Below, piece after piece: positions 8,283-15,917 of a stretch of DNA of 64,000 bases (within the stretch, counting starts at the first letter, position 1; each line of letters starts with the position of its first letter). Both the position numbers and the translations under genes were made by a program. The notes beneath the pieces are model-generated. The model was given only the letters and a program-made list of their open reading frames with translations, was not told the DNA's origin and ran no database searches. The stretch is from Candidatus Bathyarchaeota archaeon A05DMB-2 (GTDB lineage: Archaea; Thermoproteota; Bathyarchaeia; Bathyarchaeales; Bathycorpusculaceae). Location of the stretch: assembly GCA_018475625.1 (NCBI GenBank), contig JAAKEZ010000003.1:1-64000 (forward strand), written 5' to 3'.

Positions 8283-8711
8283 TCACTTGTTTACGTGAAT
8301 GAAGAGTAGGTCGCCGTCGGTTGTGGTGGTTTCGAGTGCGGTTCCGAGTTTGCGGTTGTAGAATATGGTGTATGTTGCTGTTCCGCCTTCGTCTACGGGC
8401 TGGTCAACGAGCTGTATGACTTTGCCGTTGGCAGCGCTGCAAACGGCTTTTCCGCGTGTTATGGCTCCGCCAGCTTTGACTTTGACTCTTCCTCGAGTTA
8501 GAACTGGGCATGGTTGTCCTGAAGAGACGGTTTTTGTGGCTATGCCTATGGCGTCGTCTCCGCCAGGCGAAGGCGAAACCTTGTCGTCTGCTGAGAGATA
8601 GACTGGGTCGCCTTTGGTTACGGCTGCTGCGGCTTCGAAGGTTTCGATTATGGCGTTTGGATCGTCTGTTTCGCCTATTGCCATCCAAGTTTTTCCTGAA
8701 ACATCAGCCAT
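8283..8711 (-). CDS. Capsid decoration (cement) protein, DUF2190-like
   Basis: A 142-residue protein, Gly/Ala/Val-rich beta pattern: ETFEAAAAVTKGDPVYLSAD, DDAIGIATKTVSSGQPCPVL, VKVKAGGAITRGKAVCSA. The run of AvtkGdpVyl, iGiA and aGgaItrGkaV motifs is typical of DUF2190-type stabilising proteins that sit on tailed-virus capsids. It lies between the protease and capsid genes, as in many phages. No enzyme motif is present. Confidence 0.75.
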   Translation of the reverse strand: MADVSGKTWMAIGETDDPNAIIETFEAAAAVTKGDPVYLSADDKVSPSPGGDDAIGIATKTVSSGQPCPVLTRGRVKVKAGGAITRGKAVCSAANGKVIQLVDQPVDEGGTATYTIFYNRKLGTALETTTTDGDLLFIHVNK

Positions 8712-8712
8712 T

Positions 8713-9699
8713 TCATTTTACTCCGTTTTTAGTTTTGGTTTCAGACAGTTCATCCTGCTTACTTCCAACTGTGACTTTTTGTGACCGTGACTCAAGCCTG
8801 CGGACTACGCCACGCAACTCTTGACAGAGCCTTTGCGGGCCAAAGCTCCAGCTTCTTTCAACAATTGGGCTGGGCAAAACAGACTGGATGAGGCTCACAG
8901 CCTCTTTGATTGGGATTATTGGCTCGCTTGGAGAAGGCTCTTTGAGAAGACTTTCAGCCAAGCTGACTTCCTCATGTTCTTCTTTTGGATTTTCAGGCTC
9001 TTTCAGCTGCTCTTTTGTTTGCAGTTTCTCCATTATTTGGATGTTTGTTTCTGGTATTCCTGGCACAGCTACAAGGCTTAATTCGGCGTTGTGTAAGCCA
9101 TGTGGAACTTTTCCATCTAAAATATCGAGGGTTTCGTAGTCTGCGCCTACGCTAACGTGCTGCACTAAGCCCTTGCGAATCTTGTCGGCAACTTCGCTCT
9201 CGTAAATTTCCGCTTCATACCAGAGGGCGTGTCCATCCCAGTCGGTTTTGGTGACTTTGCCGACTGCGCTGTCAGCGGAAACGTGCTCAATGTAGACTGG
9301 TGAATTAACAAGTTTAGAAGCGAAAGCTTGCAGTTCTTCGGGCGTGTAAATGTTAAAGTTTCTGCTCACGCCACTGGTCATGGCTACGCCGCGAATCCGC
9401 AAGGGCTTGTCAACAATCTTTTCCAAAACTTGGAAGGGCAGTATGGCGGAAACGTGCTCTTTGACCAAGCCTTCACGGTGCTGTTCAAACCAAGCCTTAG
9501 CCTTGTCAAGCGTCCAGCCTTTCTCTTTGCTGAACAGGTAACTCTGCACAGTGGTGGTGTCTTCACCCTTAAGCTTGCCAACTACAGCTTTAATGCCTTC
9601 CTCATCGCTTATGCTTATTGTGCGGAGACTATCCTGTTCAAAATCTTCGGGGTTACGATGCCCAGAACGAATGTACTGCTCAGTTTCTTCCCAAACCAA
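8713..9699 (-). CDS. Prohead maturation protease with C-terminal scaffold-like tail
   Basis: A 328-residue protein, TTG start; the frame upstream closes without an ATG. The N-terminus (WEETEQYIRSGHRNP) and the segment KGWTLDKAKAWFEQH match the leader found on phage proteases. Residues about 100-220 carry the catalytic-type His (VYIEHVSADSAVGKV) and Ser (GLVQHVSVGADYETLD) of the prohead serine protease fold. Residues 235-328 are Glu/Pro/Ser-rich and helical, suiting a scaffold that is removed during assembly. It is the first recognisable virion gene at this end; no terminase precedes it. Confidence 0.8.
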   Translation of the reverse strand: MVWEETEQYIRSGHRNPEDFEQDSLRTISISDEEGIKAVVGKLKGEDTTTVQSYLFSKEKGWTLDKAKAWFEQHREGLVKEHVSAILPFQVLEKIVDKPLRIRGVAMTSGVSRNFNIYTPEELQAFASKLVNSPVYIEHVSADSAVGKVTKTDWDGHALWYEAEIYESEVADKIRKGLVQHVSVGADYETLDILDGKVPHGLHNAELSLVAVPGIPETNIQIMEKLQTKEQLKEPENPKEEHEEVSLAESLLKEPSPSEPIIPIKEAVSLIQSVLPSPIVERSWSFGPQRLCQELRGVVRRLESRSQKVTVGSKQDELSETKTKNGVK

Positions 9700-9776
9700 G
9701 TCTTGTTGAACTCCGTCGCGTTTTTAAGTCAAATTTTGGAGACTTTGGATAAAAAGATGCGAGAAAGCATATAGCC

Positions 9777-9821
9777 AAGTAGTCAGTTATATGGTTATAT
9801 ACTTCTTAAGTAGTCAGTTAT
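9777..9821 (+). promoter_or_regulatory. Promoter with paired 14-base repeats for the RHH gene
   Basis: An identical 14-mer (AAGTAGTCAGTTAT) occurs at 9777-9790 and 9808-9821, with starts 31 bases apart (three helical turns). A TATA-like TTATATAC lies between them at about 9794-9801. The downstream gene encodes a ribbon-helix-helix protein, so binding of two dimers on one face for autoregulation is the likely role. The region also separates the divergently read protease gene. Confidence 0.7.
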
Positions 9822-9835
9822 TTTTGGAGACAGTG

Positions 9836-9955
9836 TTGCCGAGTCTTTCGGTTTATATCAGGCAAGCAAACTATGAGAAAATAAGAAAAGTGGCAGAAAA
9901 GAACGGAGCCACAATAGGACAAGTCATAAACAAACTAATACAAGAAAAGCTCTAA
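9836..9955 (+). CDS. Tiny ribbon-helix-helix DNA-binding protein (39 aa)
   Basis: The frame runs from TTG at 9836 (or GTG at 9833) to TAA at 9953-9955. GGAGA lies 6-9 bases upstream. The protein begins MPSLSVYIRQANYEKIRKVA and ends IGQVINKLIQEKL: one beta strand followed by two helices, a minimal ribbon-helix-helix fold of the CopG/Arc type. It is read away from the virion operon and towards the island. Paired repeats in its promoter suggest self-repression, and it may also control the divergent protease promoter. Confidence 0.75.
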   Translation: MPSLSVYIRQANYEKIRKVAEKNGATIGQVINKLIQEKL

Positions 9956-9998
9956 GTAAATTAATGCTCAGCAATCAAGTTTGATATGGACCTGAATA

Positions 9999-11360
9999 TC
10001 AGTTCTCTTTTTGCACGTAGTCCTTCAATGTTTGTCTGTCATTTTTCAAGAGTATTTTCTGGTCAAATGTGTCAAGAAGTAAGTCATGAGCCTTACTTGC
10101 TCCCTTCATTCCCCCTAAAGCGGAAAGTGGAGAGGTTTTTGAGTTCCAGTCAAATGATCTAAGTGGCAAAAGCATATCCGTCAAGATTTCCTCTCTTCGA
10201 AAATCAAGTCCCTGTTTTAAACATAATTGAAAAATGTCTTTCGCAAACCAATGCAACGAATAGACCCCCAGTGCCTTTAGAATCATGTACTCTCTTTCTG
10301 TCTTTTTGTCAAATGCTTCGGGAAACAGTTTCTTCAGAGCTTTCCAATAATTCTCTAGAAAACGAAGTTTATCATCATTGCTTAACTTAACGAAATTCTT
10401 GTCTGAGAGCAAAGGTTGAAGGGAAGAAACAAAGGAATTTAGCTGAATTGGCTTTCCAGTATCGCGCTTGCCACTCACGTTTATTTTACCTTCTAAAGGT
10501 GAAGATCTTTCCCTATTCAAAGCTATGCTTATCTCTGCACCAATGATCCTCCAGCTTTCTTTTTCAATTATCGAAAGCCCCTGAATACCACTTGCTTTAA
10601 TTCTATACAGTAACGCGTCTTTAAGAGAAGGACTTATGCCTTTTTGCGTCTTGTTAACGATGAAAAAAATCGTCCTTTCTATATCTTCCGGTGTAAAGCC
10701 ATTTTTATTTTGCTCAAGTTTACTGCCAATTTTTCCTGTAGCAACTATCGAATCGATGAAGACTATAGGAAGCTCATAATCCATTAAATCTGAAAAGAGT
10801 GAGGGGTTTAGGGATTTGGAAAAAACGAATTTTTCCCGAATTTTTCCAAATCCTCCCACCCTGTGTTGACCGTCTATAATCCAGATTGATCCCTTTTTCC
10901 TAGGTATCTTGAGAATACCGAAATCGCCATCCTGTTGTTTAAACTCGGTCTTTCTCAAGCTTACAAGCAAAGCGGGCATAACCGCCAAAGGGCAGTTTGA
11001 TAAGTACTCAACAAGTTCATTTGTTCTTTCTTCATACTGCTCTCGCTGGTAGCCTTCAAGTTCTTCTTCTTTGAATTTGTCCAGCTCATACAAATCTAAG
11101 ATGTCACTCACTTTCATCTTTCCTACGTACATTTCAATGTCTTTCTGAACAAGTTTGATCACTTTAACAAGGATTGAACTTCGTTGATTGATTGAGCTAC
11201 TTGCTAACTTGGAGAGAAGTCGCAATCTCTCATCTTGCTGTATTTTCTCTGGAAAGAAGAGATTCGGGTCGTTCCAACATTTCTCACAAACAAACTTTTC
11301 TCCGTTTTCGACAGGGTACATTTTACCGTTGATCTCATATCCGCAACATGAGCATATCAT
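9999..11360 (-). CDS. DGQHR-domain (DndB/DpdB-like) protein with N-terminal zinc finger
   Basis: A 453-residue protein. Residues 3-6 and 25-28 form two CxxC pairs (CSCCGYEI, CEKCWND), a zinc ribbon. The signature IWIIDGQHRVGGFGKI is near residue 155. DGQHR proteins include DndB, the regulator of DNA phosphorothioation, and related proteins of DNA-modification clusters; they have a ParB-like fold. The start overlaps the radical SAM stop (ATGA), so the two are co-translated. Likely partner: the radical SAM enzyme, which would be the modifying activity. The substrate is unknown. Confidence 0.75.
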   Translation of the reverse strand: MICSCCGYEINGKMYPVENGEKFVCEKCWNDPNLFFPEKIQQDERLRLLSKLASSSINQRSSILVKVIKLVQKDIEMYVGKMKVSDILDLYELDKFKEEELEGYQREQYEERTNELVEYLSNCPLAVMPALLVSLRKTEFKQQDGDFGILKIPRKKGSIWIIDGQHRVGGFGKIREKFVFSKSLNPSLFSDLMDYELPIVFIDSIVATGKIGSKLEQNKNGFTPEDIERTIFFIVNKTQKGISPSLKDALLYRIKASGIQGLSIIEKESWRIIGAEISIALNRERSSPLEGKINVSGKRDTGKPIQLNSFVSSLQPLLSDKNFVKLSNDDKLRFLENYWKALKKLFPEAFDKKTEREYMILKALGVYSLHWFAKDIFQLCLKQGLDFRREEILTDMLLPLRSFDWNSKTSPLSALGGMKGASKAHDLLLDTFDQKILLKNDRQTLKDYVQKEN

Positions 11361-12448
11361 TGAATCACCTCTAAAGGTTTCATGAATTCATTAAAAGCTT
11401 CATCAAAAGTATGACATTTCTCAACTTTAACCTTTAGCATTCCCTCATACGGTGGGAAAGCACCGCCGGAGCCTATGACACGTCTAGCTCTCTGCACTGC
11501 ATTTAATCTAATTTCGTCCCATTTTGGAGCTACATAGGTGTTCTTTGAAAGAGTATTTGTCGGTTGATAGCGCATAGGATAAGAAACTGCGCCCCAGCTT
11601 AATGTGTTCTTTATACGAGTAAACAAATCTTGTGGGCTGTCGGTAAAGTTGTAAAGAGCGTAAACAAGGATATTTCTGCCATCAATACCGTTTGACTTTA
11701 GAAGATTGATTGCTTTCCTGACGTAAGAACCCATGCCAATATAGTCATATGATAATCTTACAAAGCGATCTATCTTAACACGCGAGATCTTTTTCGCGAC
11801 ACGATCGGAAATCAACCTTGCATCAAGTCCTTGGTTAAAATCGACTCTAAGATCAAGCTCTTCGATTTCTTTGAGAACAGACTCCCATTTAGAACTTGCC
11901 AGAAAATTATTGTCAAAAAGTATCACTCGTTTGTGCCCTGGCCAAATCAAATGCCTTATACTGCTTTTCTCTGCTTTCATTTTGCCTTCTATGCGAGGAA
12001 CAGCACAAAAAGTACATGACCTTATGCATCCGCGAGAAGAGAAAATTATGCTGGCACTAACTTTTTTGTTCCAATCAGGGACCAGACTATAGTCAGGGCA
12101 AAGGTCTTCAGCTTCTGTGAAAATTCCCTTGAAAATGCGTTTTGGATTCACTCCACTGAGAGTTGCATGTTCAGGCATCAATGAAGCATAAAGTCCGCCA
12201 AGCCAGAGGTCAGCCTTGGGAAAAAGTATTGAATAGAACCGAACTGCTTCCCAGACAGGTTTCCAAGCCCAAGTAAAAAGACTCGTCACATAGATAATGT
12301 TAGGCTCTCTGGAAACATGCGTTGTTGTTCCTCTTACTAGTTCAGTTGTATCGCCTATTTTCTTGTGATATGAGGATAGCTTGAGTAAGCCCAGTGGAGG
12401 ATACCTAGTATAATATCTCGGCTCCACTAAGAGAACGTGTTTGGACAT
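11357..12448 (-). CDS. Radical SAM enzyme with B12-binding-like N-terminal domain
   Basis: A 363-residue protein. Residues 1-115 have a Rossmann-like pattern (LLVEPRYYTRYPPLGLLKL, ADLWLGGLYASLMPEHA) as in B12-binding radical SAM proteins, but without the cobalamin DxHxxG motif. The 4Fe-4S motif C-x3-C-x2-C is in RGCIRSCTFCAVP near residue 140, followed by the conserved VDFNQGLDARL segment. It is preceded by GGAGAG and a TTTAAAA box near 12510. It heads a two-gene operon with the DGQHR protein. The enzyme family is clear; its substrate is not, although the context points to nucleic acid. Confidence 0.75.
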   Translation of the reverse strand: MSKHVLLVEPRYYTRYPPLGLLKLSSYHKKIGDTTELVRGTTTHVSREPNIIYVTSLFTWAWKPVWEAVRFYSILFPKADLWLGGLYASLMPEHATLSGVNPKRIFKGIFTEAEDLCPDYSLVPDWNKKVSASIIFSSRGCIRSCTFCAVPRIEGKMKAEKSSIRHLIWPGHKRVILFDNNFLASSKWESVLKEIEELDLRVDFNQGLDARLISDRVAKKISRVKIDRFVRLSYDYIGMGSYVRKAINLLKSNGIDGRNILVYALYNFTDSPQDLFTRIKNTLSWGAVSYPMRYQPTNTLSKNTYVAPKWDEIRLNAVQRARRVIGSGGAFPPYEGMLKVKVEKCHTFDEAFNEFMKPLEVIQ

Positions 12449-12564
12449 GCGATCTCTCCTCTATTCCTCATTCTAAGTGGATCGTAGATGTTTGTCGTCA
12501 AGAGGTTTTAAAGTTTACCAAATGCGATTGCTTCTTTTGGTGTTGGGGTAAGTAAATACTACTC

Positions 12565-12587
12565 TTAGGTATTATTAGGTATATAAG
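12565..12587 (+). promoter_or_regulatory. TATA box and tandem operator of the small RHH gene
   Basis: TTAGGTAT occurs at 12565-12572 and again at 12575-12582, with starts 10 bases apart (one helical turn), running into the TATA box TATATAAG at 12580-12587. Repressor binding to the repeats would block the TATA box. The gene served encodes a ribbon-helix-helix protein starting at 12620. Confidence 0.6.
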
Positions 12588-12619
12588 ATTTTTATTACAT
12601 GCCATCCTTCTGATTATCG

Positions 12620-12769
12620 ATGGTTGGCTTGGCAAAAAAGAAAACTTCTGTCACAATTGATATCGATCTTCTTCTGTGGATTGAGAAAAAGGTTAAGGAA
12701 AAGAAGTTTGCAAGTGTTTCCCATGCAGTTGCATATGCTCTCGAAGAGTTGAAGAAAAGAGAGCCCTAA
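12620..12769 (+). CDS. Small ribbon-helix-helix regulator (49 aa)
   Basis: ATG at 12620 to TAA at 12767-12769. The protein has the strand KTSVTIDIDLLLWIEKKV, a turn KKFASVSHAVAYALEELKK and a short tail: a classical CopG/ParD-type ribbon-helix-helix with the phase F-A-S-x-S-H-A-x-x-Y-A-L seen in archaeal regulators. It lies on the opposite strand between the two island operons, ending eight bases from the AlbA_2 gene stop. It is well placed to repress itself and the neighbouring radical SAM operon. Confidence 0.8.
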   Translation: MVGLAKKKTSVTIDIDLLLWIEKKVKEKKFASVSHAVAYALEELKKREP

Positions 12770-12776
12770 CGTACCT

Positions 12777-13721
12777 TTATCGTAGATCTGGCCAGTGATC
12801 CTTGATGTAATCGGTCGCTTCACTTATGTCAAGTGGTTGGCTAGAATTCCCTGATCGAATGAAGAACTCAGTTTTTCCCTCGTATTTTAAGTAAACAGGA
12901 CGAGGCGATTTTTTTATTACAACCATGGCAATTTCCTTGCCCTCTATTTCGCCAAACTTCAAGTTGATTAGTGGTCTATTTATTTTACCTAGGTAGTTAT
13001 TTACTGTATTCGTGAAGTGAAGCTCAAAATCGTCCTTATTTCCTTTAGTCTGTGCCAAATCTTTGTCTAGACCCAGTATCTTTTTATTGTTATCCACTCC
13101 AATAAGCAATATTCCTCCTTCTGAGTTCATAAAAGACGAGATTGTTCTGGCCACTATCATTCCCATCAACTTGCTGGGTTGCTGTTTTTTATAATCCCAA
13201 ATGAGTGATGATTTGAATTCAACGGAATTGCTTTCCCCCATGTTTATCAGATCAGTAATCGAAAGGTCAATTATCTCTTCCAATGTTTGTGGTTTCTCTT
13301 GACTTTCTACATTCTCTTTGTATTTTCGCAAAAGTTCATTTTCAAGTTTTTTGATGTAGGATCCATAATCCCCACTAAAGACCTTGGCTTTTAAAATTGC
13401 GATACCACCGGTCGCGTATTCCTCAGCAATTGAATAGATCTTTTGTTCATCAAGCAAAACATTTAGGTTTTCCTCAGTTGCAACTGCTATCGATTTTATT
13501 AGAGTTCGCTCTTCGTCAGTAAAGTATTCTTCTCGAACGTATCCTTCTTTGTTCTTCAATGGGATTCTTCCGCCTTCATTAAAACCCACAACCATAGCAG
13601 CGAGCCATACTTCTTTGCTTTGGCAATTTGCGAATGGGCTGTCTCTTTCTTTGAGTCTATTAAAATCTGCAAGGTCTTTCTTGTCAACGTAGACCCGGTC
13701 AACTTTCTTCTTTTCTGTCAT
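12777..13721 (-). CDS. AlbA_2 (Schlafen-type) DNA-binding domain protein
   Basis: A 314-residue protein. Residues about 158-300 carry the AlbA_2 (formerly AAA_4) pattern: ESNSVEFKSSLIWDY, TISSFMNSEGGILLIGVDNN and KEIAMVVIKKSPRPVYLKYE, ending with FFIRSGNSSQPLD. This domain binds nucleic acid, and Schlafen relatives cleave RNA. The N-terminal 150 residues are unassigned and contain FANCQSKEVWLAAMVVGFNE. The start overlaps the SMC-like ATPase stop (ATGA), so it is the last gene of the four-gene operon. It probably acts as a DNA-targeting partner of the ATPase. Confidence 0.75.
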   Translation of the reverse strand: MTEKKKVDRVYVDKKDLADFNRLKERDSPFANCQSKEVWLAAMVVGFNEGGRIPLKNKEGYVREEYFTDEERTLIKSIAVATEENLNVLLDEQKIYSIAEEYATGGIAILKAKVFSGDYGSYIKKLENELLRKYKENVESQEKPQTLEEIIDLSITDLINMGESNSVEFKSSLIWDYKKQQPSKLMGMIVARTISSFMNSEGGILLIGVDNNKKILGLDKDLAQTKGNKDDFELHFTNTVNNYLGKINRPLINLKFGEIEGKEIAMVVIKKSPRPVYLKYEGKTEFFIRSGNSSQPLDISEATDYIKDHWPDLR

Positions 13722-15712
13722 TGTATAGTCTTCACCTCGGCAAGATTGCCATATTCTTTTTCTATTACATCAATGATGTAAGTTTTGCCTACACTGGCTG
13801 ATAACTCCTGTTTTACCTCTGGCGAGTATTCTTTTTCGGTGACTAGCAAAGTGACTTGTTTGCCTTTCAGGTAATTCGGGAGATTTCTTGCTATGCTTTG
13901 ACTGGGTTCAGAAGATATTCTTGCAAGTGGTGTGTCAATTATAATAGGCACATCAAAACCAGAGACACTATTTAAAGCCGCCATGAAAGATAAAGCGCAC
14001 ACTTGTCTTTCGCCTGCAGAAAGAGTACCTAGTCCTTCTCTGCCAGAGACATGAGGAACAGAGATATTGTACTCATCATCAATACATACACCTCTGTAAG
14101 TATCTTTCTTCCAGATTAAAGTCAAAAACTGCTCACTTGTCTTCTTTTCGATTTCATCTTTGACTCTCTTCATTATTCTATCTCTAACTTCACAAGCACA
14201 TTTAATACCCTCATCGCAAAGGGCTAATAATTCCAAAAGCGATTTATGCCTCATTTCCTTTTTTAGTTCTTGAGTTAATTCTGAATTGAAAGCTCTAATC
14301 ATCTTTTCTCGTCTTTCTATCTGAGCTTGCTGCTTGGCAATATCCCCAATTAGTCGCTCTTTTTCTTTCTCGTATCTTTCCCGTTCTTTCTCCCAAAGCT
14401 TAATGTTCTCAACATTGGATTGGCTAATTTCTTGGTTAATCTTGCTCAATTTCTGCTCTTTTTCTACTTTCAACTCTTGAAGTCTCTTAACTTTTCTGCC
14501 AAGCTCGATTATTTGTTGTGGGAAGCCATTTACGCTTTCCATCATTTTTCTTATAAGCGTATTAGCTGCAATAATTTCATTGCTTTTCTCAGAAAGTTGA
14601 CTTTCTGTCAAATATGTTTCCACTTTTTTGCGTCTTATGGTTGAATATTCATCCTTTCCAGAAATATCACTTCCACAGATGCATTTCCCTTTTTTAAGCA
14701 GACTCTCAATGAATATGGTTCGATAAGGAGGCGGTATTAGTCCTGCTTCTCTCCTCCCTTCAATCAAGTTTCTCGTTTTCAATAGCGCACCGTAGGAAAG
14801 AAGAATTGGCATATTGCTTCGCAGCAGTTTCAGGCGCACCTCCTCATTTTCTGCTATGTCCTCGTCGATAGTCGTGATATCTTTTCTTAGTTCTTCCCGT
14901 TGCTCTTCAAGCTGCTGTATGTTTTCTAGAGACGAATTTCTCAATTTTTCGCTAAATTCCTTTTCCAATCGTTCAGCTTCACTTTTCTTTTGAAATAATT
15001 CTTCAAGTACACTTTTGTCTGTTTCCAAAGAACGTGTATGAAGTTCTACATATTCTCGTAGTTCGTTAGCCCTTGAACTTAACCCGTGAGCAGTTTTTAG
15101 GAGTTCTCTCTTTCGAGCAGTTAGATGTTCTATTAGTTTCTCAAATAAGTCTAATTGTGAAATTTGAAAAACAGCGTTTTTGATGTCTCTACCTGTGTTC
15201 TCTTTAAAGTAATCATCCATTCTTTCTCCATCAAAGAAGAAATATTCTTCTATTGATGGGGGAATTCGATTGTCAATAATATATTGTGCATCATCGCCAT
15301 AAATTGGTCCTATCCAATCTCGCCCTCTTTGCTGCATTACTGTAAGAGAATGAGGAGATGTAATCTCTGCAAGGTTCCCATCTTTTCCTTTTTTATAGTG
15401 CTTACAGCGAGTCACAACCATCTTATTGCCGTCATTTTCTATGAACTGTATTTCCACTTTTACTTCAAATATATCGTTAGTACTCTCATGCAAAGTCGTG
15501 GTATTTACAATTGGCAAACCCTTGTATTTGCTGTCAACATGGAATTCCTCGCCGAATAAGCACCAAGTTATTGCATTTAACAAGTTCGTCTTTCCTGCTC
15601 CGTTAACACCTTGAATAACTGTGAAGTTTTTTGAAAGAGAACGGGAAAACTCTATTCGCACGCTTCGGTATTGCCTAAAATTTTTCAAGTCTATATAATC
15701 TATTTCCATCAC
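13718..15712 (-). CDS. SMC/Rad50-like ATPase of the DndD type
   Basis: A 664-residue protein. The Walker A motif GVNGAGKTNLLNAITW is near residue 38, with an N-terminal LKNFRQY strand as in Rad50 and RecF. EEYFFFDGERMDDYF (near residue 170) is the FFFDGE signature shared by DndD-type ATPases. Long coiled coils flank a CxC element (KCICGSD, about 334). The ABC signature LSAGERQVCALSF and Walker B IIIDTPLARI are near the C-terminus. DndD couples ATP hydrolysis to phosphorothioation or restriction. Here no DndC or IscS-like gene accompanies it. Start-stop overlaps link it to both neighbours. Confidence 0.8.
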   Translation of the reverse strand: MMEIDYIDLKNFRQYRSVRIEFSRSLSKNFTVIQGVNGAGKTNLLNAITWCLFGEEFHVDSKYKGLPIVNTTTLHESTNDIFEVKVEIQFIENDGNKMVVTRCKHYKKGKDGNLAEITSPHSLTVMQQRGRDWIGPIYGDDAQYIIDNRIPPSIEEYFFFDGERMDDYFKENTGRDIKNAVFQISQLDLFEKLIEHLTARKRELLKTAHGLSSRANELREYVELHTRSLETDKSVLEELFQKKSEAERLEKEFSEKLRNSSLENIQQLEEQREELRKDITTIDEDIAENEEVRLKLLRSNMPILLSYGALLKTRNLIEGRREAGLIPPPYRTIFIESLLKKGKCICGSDISGKDEYSTIRRKKVETYLTESQLSEKSNEIIAANTLIRKMMESVNGFPQQIIELGRKVKRLQELKVEKEQKLSKINQEISQSNVENIKLWEKERERYEKEKERLIGDIAKQQAQIERREKMIRAFNSELTQELKKEMRHKSLLELLALCDEGIKCACEVRDRIMKRVKDEIEKKTSEQFLTLIWKKDTYRGVCIDDEYNISVPHVSGREGLGTLSAGERQVCALSFMAALNSVSGFDVPIIIDTPLARISSEPSQSIARNLPNYLKGKQVTLLVTEKEYSPEVKQELSASVGKTYIIDVIEKEYGNLAEVKTIQ

Positions 15713-15912
15713 TTGCTCTCCTGGCGGCGACGCGTTTCAGCAGTCTCCATTATGATCCTATCGTAATCTTTTCCATAAAGAGGGCTTTTAATATGAGAAT
15801 TTCTTAACTCGACGTTCAAAAGCGCTTTAAGCATATCCTTGATTTCTTTGGGGAATTCGCTTTCTTCAATCGTTTCAATGATTCTTCTGCTAACGCCTGA
15901 CATATTTCTCAC
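15709..15912 (-). CDS. Small conserved-context protein of the island operon (67 aa)
   Basis: A 67-residue basic helical protein (MSGVSRRIIETIEESEFPKE, EIKDMLKALLNVELRNSH). It overlaps the SMC-like gene start by four bases and follows the helicase stop by five, so it is an integral operon member and likely a complex subunit. No family was recognised. Size and place are reminiscent of the small DndE-type or adaptor subunits of modification systems, but no sequence evidence supports homology. Confidence 0.6.
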   Translation of the reverse strand: MRNMSGVSRRIIETIEESEFPKEIKDMLKALLNVELRNSHIKSPLYGKDYDRIIMETAETRRRQESK

Positions 15913-15917
15913 CTATA

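Larger units (their letters stand above)
1..9955. mobile_element. Partial head-tail (HK97-type) provirus with inserted cargo
   Basis: The minus-strand genes from 9699 down to base 1 encode recognisable virion proteins: protease, cement protein, HK97-like capsid, portal, head-tail connector and adaptor. Start-stop overlaps are frequent. Tail genes presumably continue left of base 1. No terminase is seen to the right of the protease, so the element may be truncated or rearranged there. The structural set is interrupted at about 1.85-5.4 kb by plus- and minus-strand cargo genes. The right limit at the small RHH gene near 9955 is a guess, because no attachment repeat was found. Confidence 0.75.

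Noticed and set aside
13718-15712. Rad50 of the housekeeping Mre11-Rad50 complex
   Set aside because: Too short for Rad50, only one CxC rather than a full zinc hook, FFFDGE signature, and no mre11 beside it.
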